Positions 1 to 7,991 of a DNA stretch of 43,348 nucleotides are shown piece after piece (within the stretch, counting starts at the first letter, position 1; each line of letters starts with the position of its first letter). The position numbers and the translations under genes were made by a program. Source of the stretch: an uncultured bacterium (GTDB lineage Bacteria > Actinomycetota > Coriobacteriia > Coriobacteriales > Eggerthellaceae); NCBI GenBank assembly GCA_947564525.1, contig CANOCK010000004.1, positions 1 through 43,348 on the forward strand. The letters run 5' to 3'. The notes below the pieces were generated by a model. It searched no databases. It was not told the origin of the DNA and was given only the letters and a program-made list of their open reading frames with translations.

Positions 1-2
1 GC

Positions 3-440
3 TATGGCAGCATCCCTGGCGTGACCGACCGCGACTACTACACCAACGGCTTCCACGTGCCGGTGTACTACGACATCTCCGCCTACGACAAGATCGCCCT
101 GGAGGCGCCCTACCACGCGCTCACCAACGGCGGCCACATCAGCTACATCGAGCTGGACGGCGATCCGTCGGACAACCTGGAGGCCTTCGAGAGCGTCATC
201 CGCTACATGAAGGACTGCGGCATGGGCTACGGCTCGGTCAACCATCCGGTCGACCGCGACCCGGTGTGCGGCTACAACGGCATCATCGAGGACGTGTGCC
301 CCAAGTGCGGCCGCAGCGAGCATGACGGCGTGGGCTTCGAGCGCATCCGCCGCATCACCGGCTACCTGGTGGGCACGCTGGACCGCTTCAACGACGCCAA
401 GCGCGCCGAGGAGTCCGACCGAGTCAAGCACCAGGTGTAG
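3..440 (+). CDS. nrdD: Anaerobic (class III) ribonucleoside-triphosphate reductase, C-terminal part
   Basis: The reading frame is open from the left edge, so this is the C-terminal ~145 residues of a larger protein. Class III reductases reduce ribonucleoside triphosphates to deoxy forms under anaerobiosis using a glycyl radical. The visible part carries cysteines of the C-terminal zinc site (VCGYNG, then VCPKCG) and the glycyl-radical segment RRITGYLVG near the C-terminus, with the radical glycine most likely encoded at 360-362. The end (RFNDAKRAEE...VKHQV) is typical of the family. The gene for its activating enzyme, nrdG, follows after 114 bp, as in most nrdDG operons. The assignment is secure; only the start is missing from the window. 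Confidence 0.95.
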   Translation, partial: YGSIPGVTDRDYYTNGFHVPVYYDISAYDKIALEAPYHALTNGGHISYIELDGDPSDNLEAFESVIRYMKDCGMGYGSVNHPVDRDPVCGYNGIIEDVCPKCGRSEHDGVGFERIRRITGYLVGTLDRFNDAKRAEESDRVKHQV

Positions 441-554
441 CCTGGGAGCCGTCGGCGGCGCGCCGTCGGGCGCCAGAGCTGTCGGGGCTGCTGGGAGCAG
501 CCTCGCTCGGGCGGCGCGTCGGCGGGGCTTTCGCAGAGGAGGCAGCCAGCGATC

Positions 555-1103
555 ATGGAAGACGCGAGGACCATACGGCTCTACGGTACGGTGGCCGATT
601 CCATCGTGGACGGGCCGGGGCTGCGCTTCGCGGTGTTCGTGCAAGGCTGCACCCATCGCTGCCCGGGCTGCCACAACCCCGAGAGCCAGCCAGCGGAAGG
701 CGGCACGGTCGCCCCCATCGCCGATGTGCTGGCCGAGGTCCGCGCCAACGGGCTCATCCGCGACGTGACCCTCTCGGGCGGCGAGCCCTTCGAGCAGCCG
801 GAGGCCTGCGCCGCCCTGGCTTGCGCTCTGAAGGCCGAGGGCTACGGGCTGTGGGCCTACACCGGCTACCTCTACGAGGACCTGGAGCGCCGCGCCCTCG
901 AGGAGCCCGCGGTGGCGGCGCTGCTGGGGGCTATCGACGTGCTGGTGGACGGCCCCTTCGTCGAGGCCCAGAAGTCCTACGCCCTGAAGTGGCGCGGCTC
1001 CGCCAATCAACGGCTGATAGACATCGGTCGAACCCGGTCCCAGGGGCAGGTGGTTTTGTGGTCGAATGAGCAGAGCGGGTGGGAGAAGCCGCCTTCGTGG
1101 TAA
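555..1103 (+). CDS. nrdG: Anaerobic ribonucleotide reductase activating protein (radical SAM)
   Basis: This 182-residue protein is the radical SAM activase that installs the glycyl radical on NrdD. The Fe-S cluster motif CxxxCxxC is present (C32, C36, C39: CTHRCPGCHNPE), followed by the SAM-binding TLSGGEPFEQ segment and the family-typical VDGPFVEAQ and KWRGSANQRLID motifs. Length matches the family. The start is supported by AGAGGAGG about 15 bases upstream of the ATG. The gene lies directly downstream of nrdD and is probably co-transcribed with it. The last ~30 residues are less conserved in appearance. The mscS-like gene follows after 45 bp and may share the transcript. Confidence 0.95.
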   Translation: MEDARTIRLYGTVADSIVDGPGLRFAVFVQGCTHRCPGCHNPESQPAEGGTVAPIADVLAEVRANGLIRDVTLSGGEPFEQPEACAALACALKAEGYGLWAYTGYLYEDLERRALEEPAVAALLGAIDVLVDGPFVEAQKSYALKWRGSANQRLIDIGRTRSQGQVVLWSNEQSGWEKPPSW

Positions 1104-1148
1104 GGTTCCCCCTAGGGCGAAGAGGCTATTCCGAGGAGGTGCGCGCCG

Positions 1149-2144
1149 TTGGACCCCGATGCCATCGCTGACGAGCTGCGCAAGCTCCTGGACGGCCTCT
1201 TCCATGTGAACTGGGTCGGCACCGCTGCGACCTGCGCCATCATCGTGGCCGTCACGGCCTTGGCGTCGTTTCTGATCACGCGGTTCATCCGCAGCATCAT
1301 GGGCAAGGGCAAGATCAAGCTGCCCCAGTCCACCATCTTCGTCAACGTGGTGCGCATCGTGGTGTGGACCATCGGCGTGAGCATCATCCTGGGCAGCTGC
1401 TTCAACATCAACGTAGGCGCCCTGTTCACGGCCTTGGGCATCGGCGGCATCGCCATCTCCCTGGGCTTCCAGGACACGCTGTCCAACCTCATCGGCGGCT
1501 TGCAGGTGAGCGTCACCGGCCTGGTGAAGCCGGGAGACCACATCACCGTGGGCGCCAACACCGGCGTGGTGCGGGACGTCACCTGGCGCCACACTTCCAT
1601 CGTCAACGGCGCCGGCCAGCTGATCGTCATACCGAACTCGGTCATCAACAACCAGGCGCTCGTGAAGCTGCGCCCGGTCAGCTACGTGAGCCTGCCGCTG
1701 TTCGTCACCACGGTGCCCGAGCAGGGTGGCCTGGACGCCGTGGCCACCGACATGGAGAACGCTGCCAACCAGGCGTTCCTCACGGCGGGCATCGCCATGA
1801 AGAAGCCGGCGGCGGTCACCTTCGACGGCATGGGGGAGGCCAGCTTCAAGGGCGCGCTCTCCTTCGCCGTGGCGGACAGCCGCCACGCCAGCCATGCGAC
1901 CGACCTGGCCATGCGCGCCATAGCTCCCTATGCCCACGAGCGCTTCTTCGTCGACGAGTACGACGTGCCGCCCGCGCCAGCGCCGGAGGAGCCCCCTGCG
2001 GAGCTGGCGGCTGCGGCAGCGAAGGGCCCTAAGCAGCGGTCCGAGCATGCGCGGCGCAAGACCCACCACCACTTCTGGTTCCAGCGCCACCGCTTCCAGC
2101 GCCGCCATCCCAAGAGGCGGCCCGGCCTGCGCCCGGGGAAGTAG
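1149..2144 (+). CDS. MscS-family small-conductance mechanosensitive channel
   Basis: This 331-residue membrane protein releases solutes when membrane tension rises during hypo-osmotic shock. Two to three transmembrane helices fill residues ~24-110; the pore-lining helix is the Gly/Ala-rich stretch around LFTALGIGGIAISLGFQ, followed by the MscS beta domain (GLVKPGDHITVG, VVRDVTWRHTSI, VIPNSVINNQ). The start is a TTG, chosen because GAGGAGGT lies 9 bases upstream and no better ATG exists. The C-terminus is unusual: after a Pro/Ala-rich linker it ends in a strongly basic His/Arg/Lys tail instead of continuing as the folded cage domain. It may be co-transcribed with nrdDG. The family call is firm; the effect of the tail is unknown. 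Confidence 0.93.
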   Translation: MDPDAIADELRKLLDGLFHVNWVGTAATCAIIVAVTALASFLITRFIRSIMGKGKIKLPQSTIFVNVVRIVVWTIGVSIILGSCFNINVGALFTALGIGGIAISLGFQDTLSNLIGGLQVSVTGLVKPGDHITVGANTGVVRDVTWRHTSIVNGAGQLIVIPNSVINNQALVKLRPVSYVSLPLFVTTVPEQGGLDAVATDMENAANQAFLTAGIAMKKPAAVTFDGMGEASFKGALSFAVADSRHASHATDLAMRAIAPYAHERFFVDEYDVPPAPAPEEPPAELAAAAAKGPKQRSEHARRKTHHHFWFQRHRFQRRHPKRRPGLRPGK

Positions 2145-2168
2145 CCGCCCGGTCGGGGCGTCCGGGCC

Positions 2169-2177
2169 TGCTATACT
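2169..2177 (+). promoter_or_regulatory. Extended -10 promoter for a leaderless kinase gene
   Basis: TGC-TATACT is an extended -10 element. Only seven bases separate it from the ATG at 2185, and no Shine-Dalgarno sequence is present, so transcription should start at or next to the start codon. No convincing -35 box is seen. Confidence 0.6.
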
Positions 2178-2184
2178 TACGCCC

Positions 2185-3606
2185 ATGACCCAGCAGACCA
2201 ACACCTCGGCTCCGGCCGCCGGCACCGCCCCGGCTGTCGAGCGCACCGCCAGCCCGGCCTCCGCCGCAGGCCAATCGAGCAGCGCTTCGGTGGCGCCGGC
2301 CATTGCGCCGCCGCGCCGCCAGCCCCACGTGCTCAGCTTGGAGGTGGCGGTCATCGTCATCGCCGTGCTCTCGGCGCTCGTGATGATCTGGACGGTGATC
2401 ATGCCCACCATCAACATGCCGATGCTCCTGGCGGCTGGCGTGCTGTTCACCGTGTCGGTGCTGGTGGCCATTCGGCTGCTGCTCGACCCAGACTCGGTGC
2501 GGGCCCGCCAGACCGACGCCATGCTCCAGCTGTCGAGCCAGACCCTGGACATCATGCAGCGCGGCCTCACCCAGGAGTCGGCCCAAGAGCTCTGCGAGCT
2601 GCTGCTGCCCAAGACGGCGGCCATTGCCGTGGCCATCACCGACACCGACTCCATCCTGGGCTACGCGGGCTTCCAGGAGCAGGAGAACCCGGCCGGCAGC
2701 ATCATCCGCACCCAGGCCACCCGCGACGTCATCGCCGATGGCAAGCCCCGGGTGCTGCGCTCTCCCGAGGAGATCGGCTTCAGCCAGGCCACCATCATCA
2801 AGGGCGCCATCATCATCCCGCTGAAGGTGGGTGAGCGCATCGAGGGCACCCTCAAGCTGTACTACCGCAAGACCGCCCGCATCACCGAGACCCAGAAGTC
2901 CATCGCCAGCGGCCTGGGCAAGCTGCTATCCACCCAGCTCGCCGCCGTGCAGCTGGAGGACCAGCGCAAGCTGGCCACCTCCATGGAGCTCAAGATGCTC
3001 CAGAGCCAGATCAACCCGCACTTCCTCTTCAACACCATCAACACCATCGCCTCGCTCATCCGCACCGACCCGCCCAAGGCCCGCACCCTGCTGCGGGAGT
3101 TCGCCATCTTCTACCGTCGCACCTTGGAGGACTCCACCGAGCGCATCATGCTCTCCCGCGAGTTCGAGCAGACCATGCGCTACTTCAGCTTCGAGGTGGC
3201 GCGCTTCGGCGAGGAGCGGCTGGCCCTGTTCGTGGGCGCCGACGAGGACCTGCAGGACATGATGGTGCCGCCCTTCATCATCCAGCCCCTGGTGGAGAAC
3301 GCGGTGCGCCACGCCATGCCCTCGGAAGGGCGCCTGAACATCTACATCGAGGCGGACGTGGAAGGCGACGACGTGCTGGTGGTGGTGCGCGATGACGGAG
3401 TGGGCATGGACCGTGAGACCTGCGAGGGCATCATGCACCCCGAGAGCTCCACGGGCATGGGCATCGCCGTGAAGAACGTCCACGACCGCATGCACGGCTT
3501 CTTCGGCCAGCGCGCCCAGATGGTGGTGGAGAGCACGCTCGGCGAGGGCACGACGGTGACGCTCGTGTTCCCCGACTGCGCCAAGAAGGCCGACGAGCTG
3601 CTGTAG
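2185..3606 (+). CDS. LytS-type sensor histidine kinase (orphan)
   Basis: This 473-residue membrane kinase has a Ser/Ala/Pro-rich N-terminus (1-48), two transmembrane helices (~51-72 and 78-99), a GAF-like sensor domain (~125-235, with KGAIIIPLKV), the His_kinase domain with the phospho-acceptor His279 in QINPHFLFNTINT, and a GHKL ATP-binding domain (PLVENAVRHAM, DDGVGM, STGMGIAVKNV). LytS-type kinases normally phosphorylate a LytTR response regulator, but none lies next to this gene. It has fewer transmembrane helices than classical LytS. The ATG at 2185 was chosen because the promoter lies directly upstream; the frame extends further 5' but that part overlaps the mscS-like gene. The signal sensed is unknown. 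Confidence 0.93.
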   Translation: MTQQTNTSAPAAGTAPAVERTASPASAAGQSSSASVAPAIAPPRRQPHVLSLEVAVIVIAVLSALVMIWTVIMPTINMPMLLAAGVLFTVSVLVAIRLLLDPDSVRARQTDAMLQLSSQTLDIMQRGLTQESAQELCELLLPKTAAIAVAITDTDSILGYAGFQEQENPAGSIIRTQATRDVIADGKPRVLRSPEEIGFSQATIIKGAIIIPLKVGERIEGTLKLYYRKTARITETQKSIASGLGKLLSTQLAAVQLEDQRKLATSMELKMLQSQINPHFLFNTINTIASLIRTDPPKARTLLREFAIFYRRTLEDSTERIMLSREFEQTMRYFSFEVARFGEERLALFVGADEDLQDMMVPPFIIQPLVENAVRHAMPSEGRLNIYIEADVEGDDVLVVVRDDGVGMDRETCEGIMHPESSTGMGIAVKNVHDRMHGFFGQRAQMVVESTLGEGTTVTLVFPDCAKKADELL

Positions 3607-3620
3607 GCCAAGGCCCGACC

Positions 3621-4922
3621 ATGGAACCCCGAACCCCCATAGCCATGGAGCTGCTGGCCCCGGCTGGCGGCATGGAGCAGCTGCGCGCCGCGGTGCGCTT
3701 CGGCGCCGACGCGGTGTACCTGGCGGCCGAACGGTTCGGCATGCGGGCCCGGGCGGCGAACTTCGCCATGGACGAGCTGCCCGCGGCGGTGGCCCTGGCC
3801 CACGAGGGCGGGGCGAAGGCGTACGTTACCTGCAACATCCTGATGCACGAGGCCGACATGGCCGCTCTGCCGCCCTACCTGCGCGCCCTGGAGGCGGCTG
3901 GGGTGGACGGTCTGATCGTGAGCGACCTAGGGGCCTTCGCCCTAGCGCGCGACCTGGTGCCGGGCATCCCTTTGCACGTGAGCACCCAGGCCAGCGTCGC
4001 CAACGCCGCCGCGGCTCGCCTGTGGCACGAGCTGGGGGCGCAGCGCATCGTCTGCGCTCGGGAGATGAGCCTGGCCGACATCGCCCGGCTGCGGGAGGCG
4101 ACGCCCCCGGAGCTCGAGCTGGAGGCGTTCGTGCACGGGGCCATGTGCATGGCGGTGTCGGGCCGCTGCCTCATCAGCTCCTACCTCACGGGGCGCAGCG
4201 GCAACAAGGGCCACTGCACCCAGCCCTGCCGCTGGGGCTATACCCTGGAGGAGGAGAAGCGGCCAGGCGTCCACTTCCCCGTGGAGGAGGACGGCCGCAG
4301 CACCTTCATCATGAACGCCCAGGACCTCTGCATGGTGGAGCACCTGCAGGCCCTAGCCGACGCGGGCGTGGCCTCGGTCAAGATCGAGGGGCGCAACAAG
4401 AAGGCGTTTTACGTGGCCAGCGTGGTGGGAGCCTATCGGCGGGTGCTGGACGGGGAGCCGGCGGCCCAGGTGGCGCCGGAGCTTCGCGCCGTGTCCCATC
4501 GGCCCTACGGCACCGGCTTCTACTTCGGCGAAGCGGCCCAGGCGACCGATTACGACGGCTACGAGCAGGAGTGCCTCCACGTGGCCGACGTGCTGGGCTG
4601 CGTGCCTTCTGCCGGCGCGGCCCGTACCTATATATATGTGCGCTGCCGCAACCGATTCAGCGAGGGGGAGGCCCTGGAGCTGCTCGCACCGGGCGGCGCA
4701 GCCCAGCCGCTGCCAGTGCGCAACCTGTGCTGGCTCCCCGACGCTCGGCCGGACGACTCCGAGCTGCCGCCCGCATCGGCCGTTGAGGCGGTGCCCGTGG
4801 CCAACCGCACCGAAGCGGTGTACCGCTTCGAGCTGGAGGGCTCCGCGGGGCGAGCTGTCGGCGGCACCTTCCTGCGCGCCCGTCGCTTCCGTCGCAGCAG
4901 CCGCTCCGGCGTGGCTGCCTGA
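3621..4922 (+). CDS. U32 family peptidase / tRNA hydroxylation-type protein
   Basis: This 433-residue protein belongs to the U32 family, whose characterised members (TrhP/RlhA type) act in hydroxylation of tRNA or 23S rRNA rather than as general proteases. It starts MELLAPAGG after an eight-residue extension and carries the U32 signature at ~165-205: AFVHGAMCMAVSGRC, SSYLTGRSGNKG and CTQPCRWGY, with cysteines that are cluster ligands in relatives. It lies 14 bp after the kinase gene, so probably the same transcript. No good Shine-Dalgarno precedes either ATG (3621 or 3645); 3645 gives the more usual N-terminus. Residues after ~330 form the variable C-terminal domain. Which U32 subfamily this is cannot be settled by eye. 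Confidence 0.9.
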   Translation: MEPRTPIAMELLAPAGGMEQLRAAVRFGADAVYLAAERFGMRARAANFAMDELPAAVALAHEGGAKAYVTCNILMHEADMAALPPYLRALEAAGVDGLIVSDLGAFALARDLVPGIPLHVSTQASVANAAAARLWHELGAQRIVCAREMSLADIARLREATPPELELEAFVHGAMCMAVSGRCLISSYLTGRSGNKGHCTQPCRWGYTLEEEKRPGVHFPVEEDGRSTFIMNAQDLCMVEHLQALADAGVASVKIEGRNKKAFYVASVVGAYRRVLDGEPAAQVAPELRAVSHRPYGTGFYFGEAAQATDYDGYEQECLHVADVLGCVPSAGAARTYIYVRCRNRFSEGEALELLAPGGAAQPLPVRNLCWLPDARPDDSELPPASAVEAVPVANRTEAVYRFELEGSAGRAVGGTFLRARRFRRSSRSGVAA

Positions 4923-5031
4923 CCCCGCCACCTGCGCCGTGGGCGCGTTCGCGATGCAGGGGATGGTCCCGCGGCGACCGCTCGGGCACGGCGCGTCGGT
5001 CGCTCCTCCTCCCGTGGCGACCCGCCCCGTC

Positions 5032-5051
5032 GTCCCGCCAGCATGCGGGAC
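5032..5051 (+). terminator. Possible terminator hairpin after the U32 gene
   Basis: GTCCCGC and GCGGGAC form a perfect 7-bp stem with a six-base loop, 110 bp after the U32 stop. A short CATTTCCCC follows instead of a real T-tract, so termination is uncertain. The rest of 4923-5104 shows nothing else. Confidence 0.3.
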
Positions 5052-5104
5052 CGGGCTCATTTCCCCGCGGGTTTCAGGTTTCCAGCGCCGGGGTGGGGCA
5101 ACCT

Positions 5105-5113
5105 TGCTATCAT
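5105..5113 (+). promoter_or_regulatory. Extended -10 promoter of the 98-residue protein
   Basis: TGC-TATCAT, an extended -10 element of the same form as those at 2169, 10025 and 35640. It would give a ~37-base leader before the ATG at 5157. No clear -35 box. Confidence 0.5.
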
Positions 5114-5156
5114 GGAGCCAATGTTTTAGACGGCTCGAACAGAAACGAGGTCACTT

Positions 5157-5453
5157 ATGGGCATGAAAGCAACCGAGGCGCTCGACGTAACCCTCGAAGA
5201 CCTGCCGATGTACCTGCGTGCCAACCATTCCGTCTACATGGACGTCAACGGCGCCGAGTACTATCTCACCGACGTGAACGACCGCTTCTGGCGCGCCCAG
5301 GATGTCGCACAGCTCAACGACAAGGGCCATTACGTCGACTGCAGCGAGCTGGTGCCCACCATCGGCGAGTTCATGGACGTCGCCTTCGTGGACGGCAAGG
5401 CCATCCCGGAGGTGTTCGAGTCGGCCACGTTCTATGCGAGCGTGAAGGAGTAG
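5157..5453 (+). CDS. Uncharacterised 98-residue protein
   Basis: I do not recognise a family. The protein is small, acidic and soluble, with no signal peptide or membrane segment; it reads like one compact alpha/beta domain (YYLTDVNDRFWRAQDVAQL, HYVDCSELVPTIGEF). It contains a single cysteine. The ATG is preceded by AACGAGG about 8 bases upstream; an alternative ATG lies two codons downstream. It has its own extended -10 promoter and a strong terminator behind it, so it is a monocistronic unit between the U32 gene and mrp. Codon use is like that of its neighbours, which supports a real gene. Function unknown. Confidence 0.8.
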   Translation: MGMKATEALDVTLEDLPMYLRANHSVYMDVNGAEYYLTDVNDRFWRAQDVAQLNDKGHYVDCSELVPTIGEFMDVAFVDGKAIPEVFESATFYASVKE

Positions 5454-5477
5454 CAAGGCTTTCCATCGGAAAACGGG

Positions 5478-5530
5478 GCAGAGCCCGCCATCGAGCCCGA
5501 GCTCGGCGGCGGCTCTGCTCTTTCTCATGC
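5478..5530 (+). terminator. Rho-independent terminator
   Basis: GCAGAGCCCGCC (5478-5489) pairs with GGCGGCTCTGC (5508-5518) with one bulged base, followed by the T-rich CTCTTTCTC. It ends the unit of the 98-residue gene. Confidence 0.75.
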
Positions 5531-5554
5531 TAGGGCGGAAACGGAGGATATCCC

Positions 5555-6403
5555 ATGGCAGAAGACACCGAAGAGTGCACCCATCAATGCTCCAGCTGCG
5601 GCGTCGCCGAGTGCGGTGACCGCACGGCGGCTGCAGCGCCCGCCAAGCTGGAGCCGAACAAGCGCTCTCGCATCAAGAAGGTCATCGGCGTGGTGTCCGG
5701 CAAGGGCGGCGTGGGCAAGTCCCTGGTGGCGGGCCTGCTCGCCTCCGAGCTGGCGCGCAAGGGGCACAAGGTGGCCATCCTGGACGCCGACGTGACGGGA
5801 CCGTCCATGCCGCGCTCCTTCGGCATCCATGCCACGGTCACCGCTGACGAGGATGGCATCAACCCTGTGGCCACGCCTTCGGGCATCGAGGTGATCTCGG
5901 TGAACCTCATGGTGCCCGAGGAGGACGTGCCCGTGGCATGGCGCGGCCCCGTGATCACGGGCATCCTGCGCCAGTTCTTCTCCGAGGTGAACTGGGGCGA
6001 CGTGGACTACATGCTCATCGACATGCCTCCGGGCACCTCCGACGTGTTCCTGACGGTGCTCCAGTCGCTGCCCGTGGACGGCATCGTCATGGTGTCGGCG
6101 CCCCAGGAGCTGGTCCAGATGATCGTGGGCAAGGCGGCCAACCTGACCAACCGCATGGAGGTGCCGACCCTGGGCCTCGTGGAGAACATGGCCTACTTCA
6201 AGTGCGACGACTGCGGCAAGCAGCACTACATCTTCGGCGAGCCGCAGGGTGCCCAGGTGGCCGAGCGCTACGGCATCGAGGCGGTGGCGACTCTGCCCAT
6301 GGACCCCGCCCTGGCGCGCTTGGTGGACGGCGGCAGGATCGAAGAATACGCAGTTGAGAGCGCCCTTGATCCCATTCTTGAGCAGATTGAGAAGGTTGGG
6401 TGA
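5555..6403 (+). CDS. Mrp/NBP35-family Fe-S cluster carrier ATPase
   Basis: This 282-residue P-loop ATPase (Mrp/ApbC family) is expected to bind and transfer Fe-S clusters to apoproteins in the cytosol. A deviant Walker A, SGKGGVGKS, lies at 48-56; the Mrp signature (LDADVTGPSMPR, DYMLIDMPPGTSD) follows; the C-terminal CxxC that holds the bridging cluster in the dimer is present (KCDDCGK, ~213). The N-terminus has four cysteines (C8, C12, C15, C20) in a short NBP35-like cluster motif. The start is set by GGAGG ~7 bases before the ATG. Such carriers are common in anaerobes with many Fe-S enzymes, such as the radical SAM proteins in this window. Confidence 0.93.
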   Translation: MAEDTEECTHQCSSCGVAECGDRTAAAAPAKLEPNKRSRIKKVIGVVSGKGGVGKSLVAGLLASELARKGHKVAILDADVTGPSMPRSFGIHATVTADEDGINPVATPSGIEVISVNLMVPEEDVPVAWRGPVITGILRQFFSEVNWGDVDYMLIDMPPGTSDVFLTVLQSLPVDGIVMVSAPQELVQMIVGKAANLTNRMEVPTLGLVENMAYFKCDDCGKQHYIFGEPQGAQVAERYGIEAVATLPMDPALARLVDGGRIEEYAVESALDPILEQIEKVG

Positions 6404-6407
6404 AAAG

Positions 6408-6437
6408 GTTTACGCATTCCGATATTTGTCGTACACT
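6408..6437 (+). promoter_or_regulatory. Promoter of the membrane protein gene
   Basis: TTTACG (6408-6413) and TACACT (6432-6437) are separated by 18 bp. They lie just after the mrp stop and support the ATG at 6478 over the in-frame GTG at 6400. Confidence 0.5.
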
Positions 6438-6477
6438 ACACACTAATTGTCCGCCGAACGAGAAAGAGAAACAGTCC

Positions 6478-7119
6478 ATGGCAGGCACGAACCAGTTTCC
6501 TCAGCAGCCTTCGGGCATGCCTCCGATGGGGCAGCCGACTATGAGCACCGGCCGCATTCCGGGCGGCATGCCGCCGACGGGCCGTCCTGGCGCGCCCATG
6601 TCCGGCCAGCAGCCCGAGAAAAAGAAGAAGAGCAAGAAGCCGCTCATCATCGTCATCATCGTCTTGCTGGTGGCCATCCTGGGCCTTGGCATCTGGTGGC
6701 TGCTGTTCGCCAACGGTGGCTGGCTCGACTCGAACGCCAAGTCCGGCCAGGCTCCCTATAAGACCAACGAGGAGGTTCAGGCTGAGCTGAATCGCCAGGT
6801 CGAGGAGGGTATGTTCAACATCTCCATCGCGAGCGTGGTGGAGTTCCCCGACGGCACCAGCCCCGGCACCGCTTACATCGAGAACATCCCGGGCAACCGC
6901 TACGACATGATGGTGGAGATCACACTGGACGACACCGGCGAGTCGGTCTACCAGTCGGGCGCCCTGGCTCCGGACAGCTACATCGACGACATCACCCTGA
7001 CGAAGGACCTCGACGCGGGCACCTACCCCTCGACGGCGACCTTCACCGCCTACGACCACGACTCCCACGAGGCGGTCGGCAAGGCGGCAGCCAAGGTGTC
7101 GCTGGTGGTGCGCAACTAG
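6478..7119 (+). CDS. Single-pass membrane protein with Pro/Gln-rich cytoplasmic tail
   Basis: I recognise no named family. The 213-residue protein has three parts: residues 1-50 are rich in Pro, Gln, Gly and Met (PQQPSGMPPMGQP and similar); a Lys-rich stop (EKKKKSKKP) leads into one transmembrane helix at ~57-80; and ~130 residues lie outside the cell, with beta-rich sequence (SVVEFPDGTSPGTAYIENIPG, AGTYPSTATFTAYDHDS). The positive charges before the helix predict N-in, C-out topology. The domain pattern resembles small cell-surface proteins of Coriobacteriia. Start chosen at ATG 6478, downstream of its own promoter and after the purine-rich AGAAAGAGAAA. A strong terminator follows, so it is a single-gene unit. 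Confidence 0.8.
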   Translation: MAGTNQFPQQPSGMPPMGQPTMSTGRIPGGMPPTGRPGAPMSGQQPEKKKKSKKPLIIVIIVLLVAILGLGIWWLLFANGGWLDSNAKSGQAPYKTNEEVQAELNRQVEEGMFNISIASVVEFPDGTSPGTAYIENIPGNRYDMMVEITLDDTGESVYQSGALAPDSYIDDITLTKDLDAGTYPSTATFTAYDHDSHEAVGKAAAKVSLVVRN

Positions 7120-7147
7120 CGACAAGCCCTCTTCGGCACGGATTCTC

Positions 7148-7195
7148 AGAGCCGCGGGAGCCTCGGAAGCGAGGGCTCCCGCGGCTCTCTTTTTG
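7148..7195 (+). terminator. Strong Rho-independent terminator
   Basis: AGAGCCGCGGGAGCC... pairs with ...GGCTCCCGCGGCTCT around a short GAAG loop, followed by CTTTTT. It is one of the strongest terminators in the window. From 7196 to 7370 I see nothing. Confidence 0.92.
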
Positions 7196-7370
7196 GCTCC
7201 AGGTCGCATGGGCGCGCTGGTCGGCGGGTCGGCAGGTTGCTGGGTGCGCGAACGGCGATGGGCCGAGCCTTGTGGCGCAGGCGCTTCGGCAGGCTCTGAC
7301 GCGCAGCGCGCTTGGGCGAGCGGCAGGGCCCTTGGCGGGTGGGCGCCCTTCCGGGTGGCGGGCGAAGGCC

Positions 7371-7967
7371 CTAGAAGGGCATCTGGGGGAGCTGCTTCAT
7401 CACGTCGGCCGCCTCGGCGCTGATCTCCACCACGTTGGCGCCAGGCTGGCTGGCTGCGGGAGCGCTGCTCGACACGGGAGCCTCCTCGACGGGCTTGACG
7501 AAGGGCTTCTCCATCACCTCCCAGGTCAGCACTGCGGCGACCTCTTGGTTGGGGCCGCGCAGGTCCAGGGCCTCATGGGCCACGGTGCGGTAGCCGCGCT
7601 GCTGGTAGAAGCGGCCCGAGGGCAGCGACGAGTCGAGGATGGCGCTGTAGTGGCCCTGGGCCACCTCGGCCTCCAACTGGTCCAGCAGCAGCGTGCCGTA
7701 GCCCTTGCGCTGGTAGGCGGGGTCGACGAAGATGCGGGTGAGGTGGCACCCATCGCAGGTGCCGGTGGCGATGGGCGTGCCGTTCAACAGGAGCAGGCGC
7801 ACCTTGCCGGCGCTGAGGTCGGCCATGATGCGCTCTGGGTCATGCCAGCCCAGGAACCAGCTCACCACCGGGGCGGGGTAGTAGAGCGGGTACACCTTCC
7901 CGATGGTCGCCTGGGTGATGGTGTAGACCGACCCCAGGTCGGCCAGCTCCGCCTTGCGGTACTCCAT
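7371..7967 (-). CDS. GNAT-family N-acetyltransferase
   Basis: This 198-residue protein has the GNAT fold of acetyl-CoA-dependent N-acyltransferases. The acetyl-CoA binding motif A is clear (LTRIFVDPAYQRKGYGTLLLDQLE, ~75-98), followed by a motif-B-like segment (LDSSLPSGRFYQQRGYRTV) where the FYQQRGY tyrosine is the usual general acid. The final ~50 residues (Pro/Ala/Ser-rich, ending EISAEAADVMKQLPQMPF) are an extension beyond the domain. The ATG is preceded by GGGAAGGGAC. It is transcribed alone, with an ABC exporter gene upstream on the same strand after a 93-bp gap that contains its own -10 box. The substrate cannot be predicted. Confidence 0.88.
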   Translation of the reverse strand: MEYRKAELADLGSVYTITQATIGKVYPLYYPAPVVSWFLGWHDPERIMADLSAGKVRLLLLNGTPIATGTCDGCHLTRIFVDPAYQRKGYGTLLLDQLEAEVAQGHYSAILDSSLPSGRFYQQRGYRTVAHEALDLRGPNQEVAAVLTWEVMEKPFVKPVEEAPVSSSAPAASQPGANVVEISAEAADVMKQLPQMPF

Positions 7968-7991
7968 GGCATGTCCCTTCCCGTACGTGTG

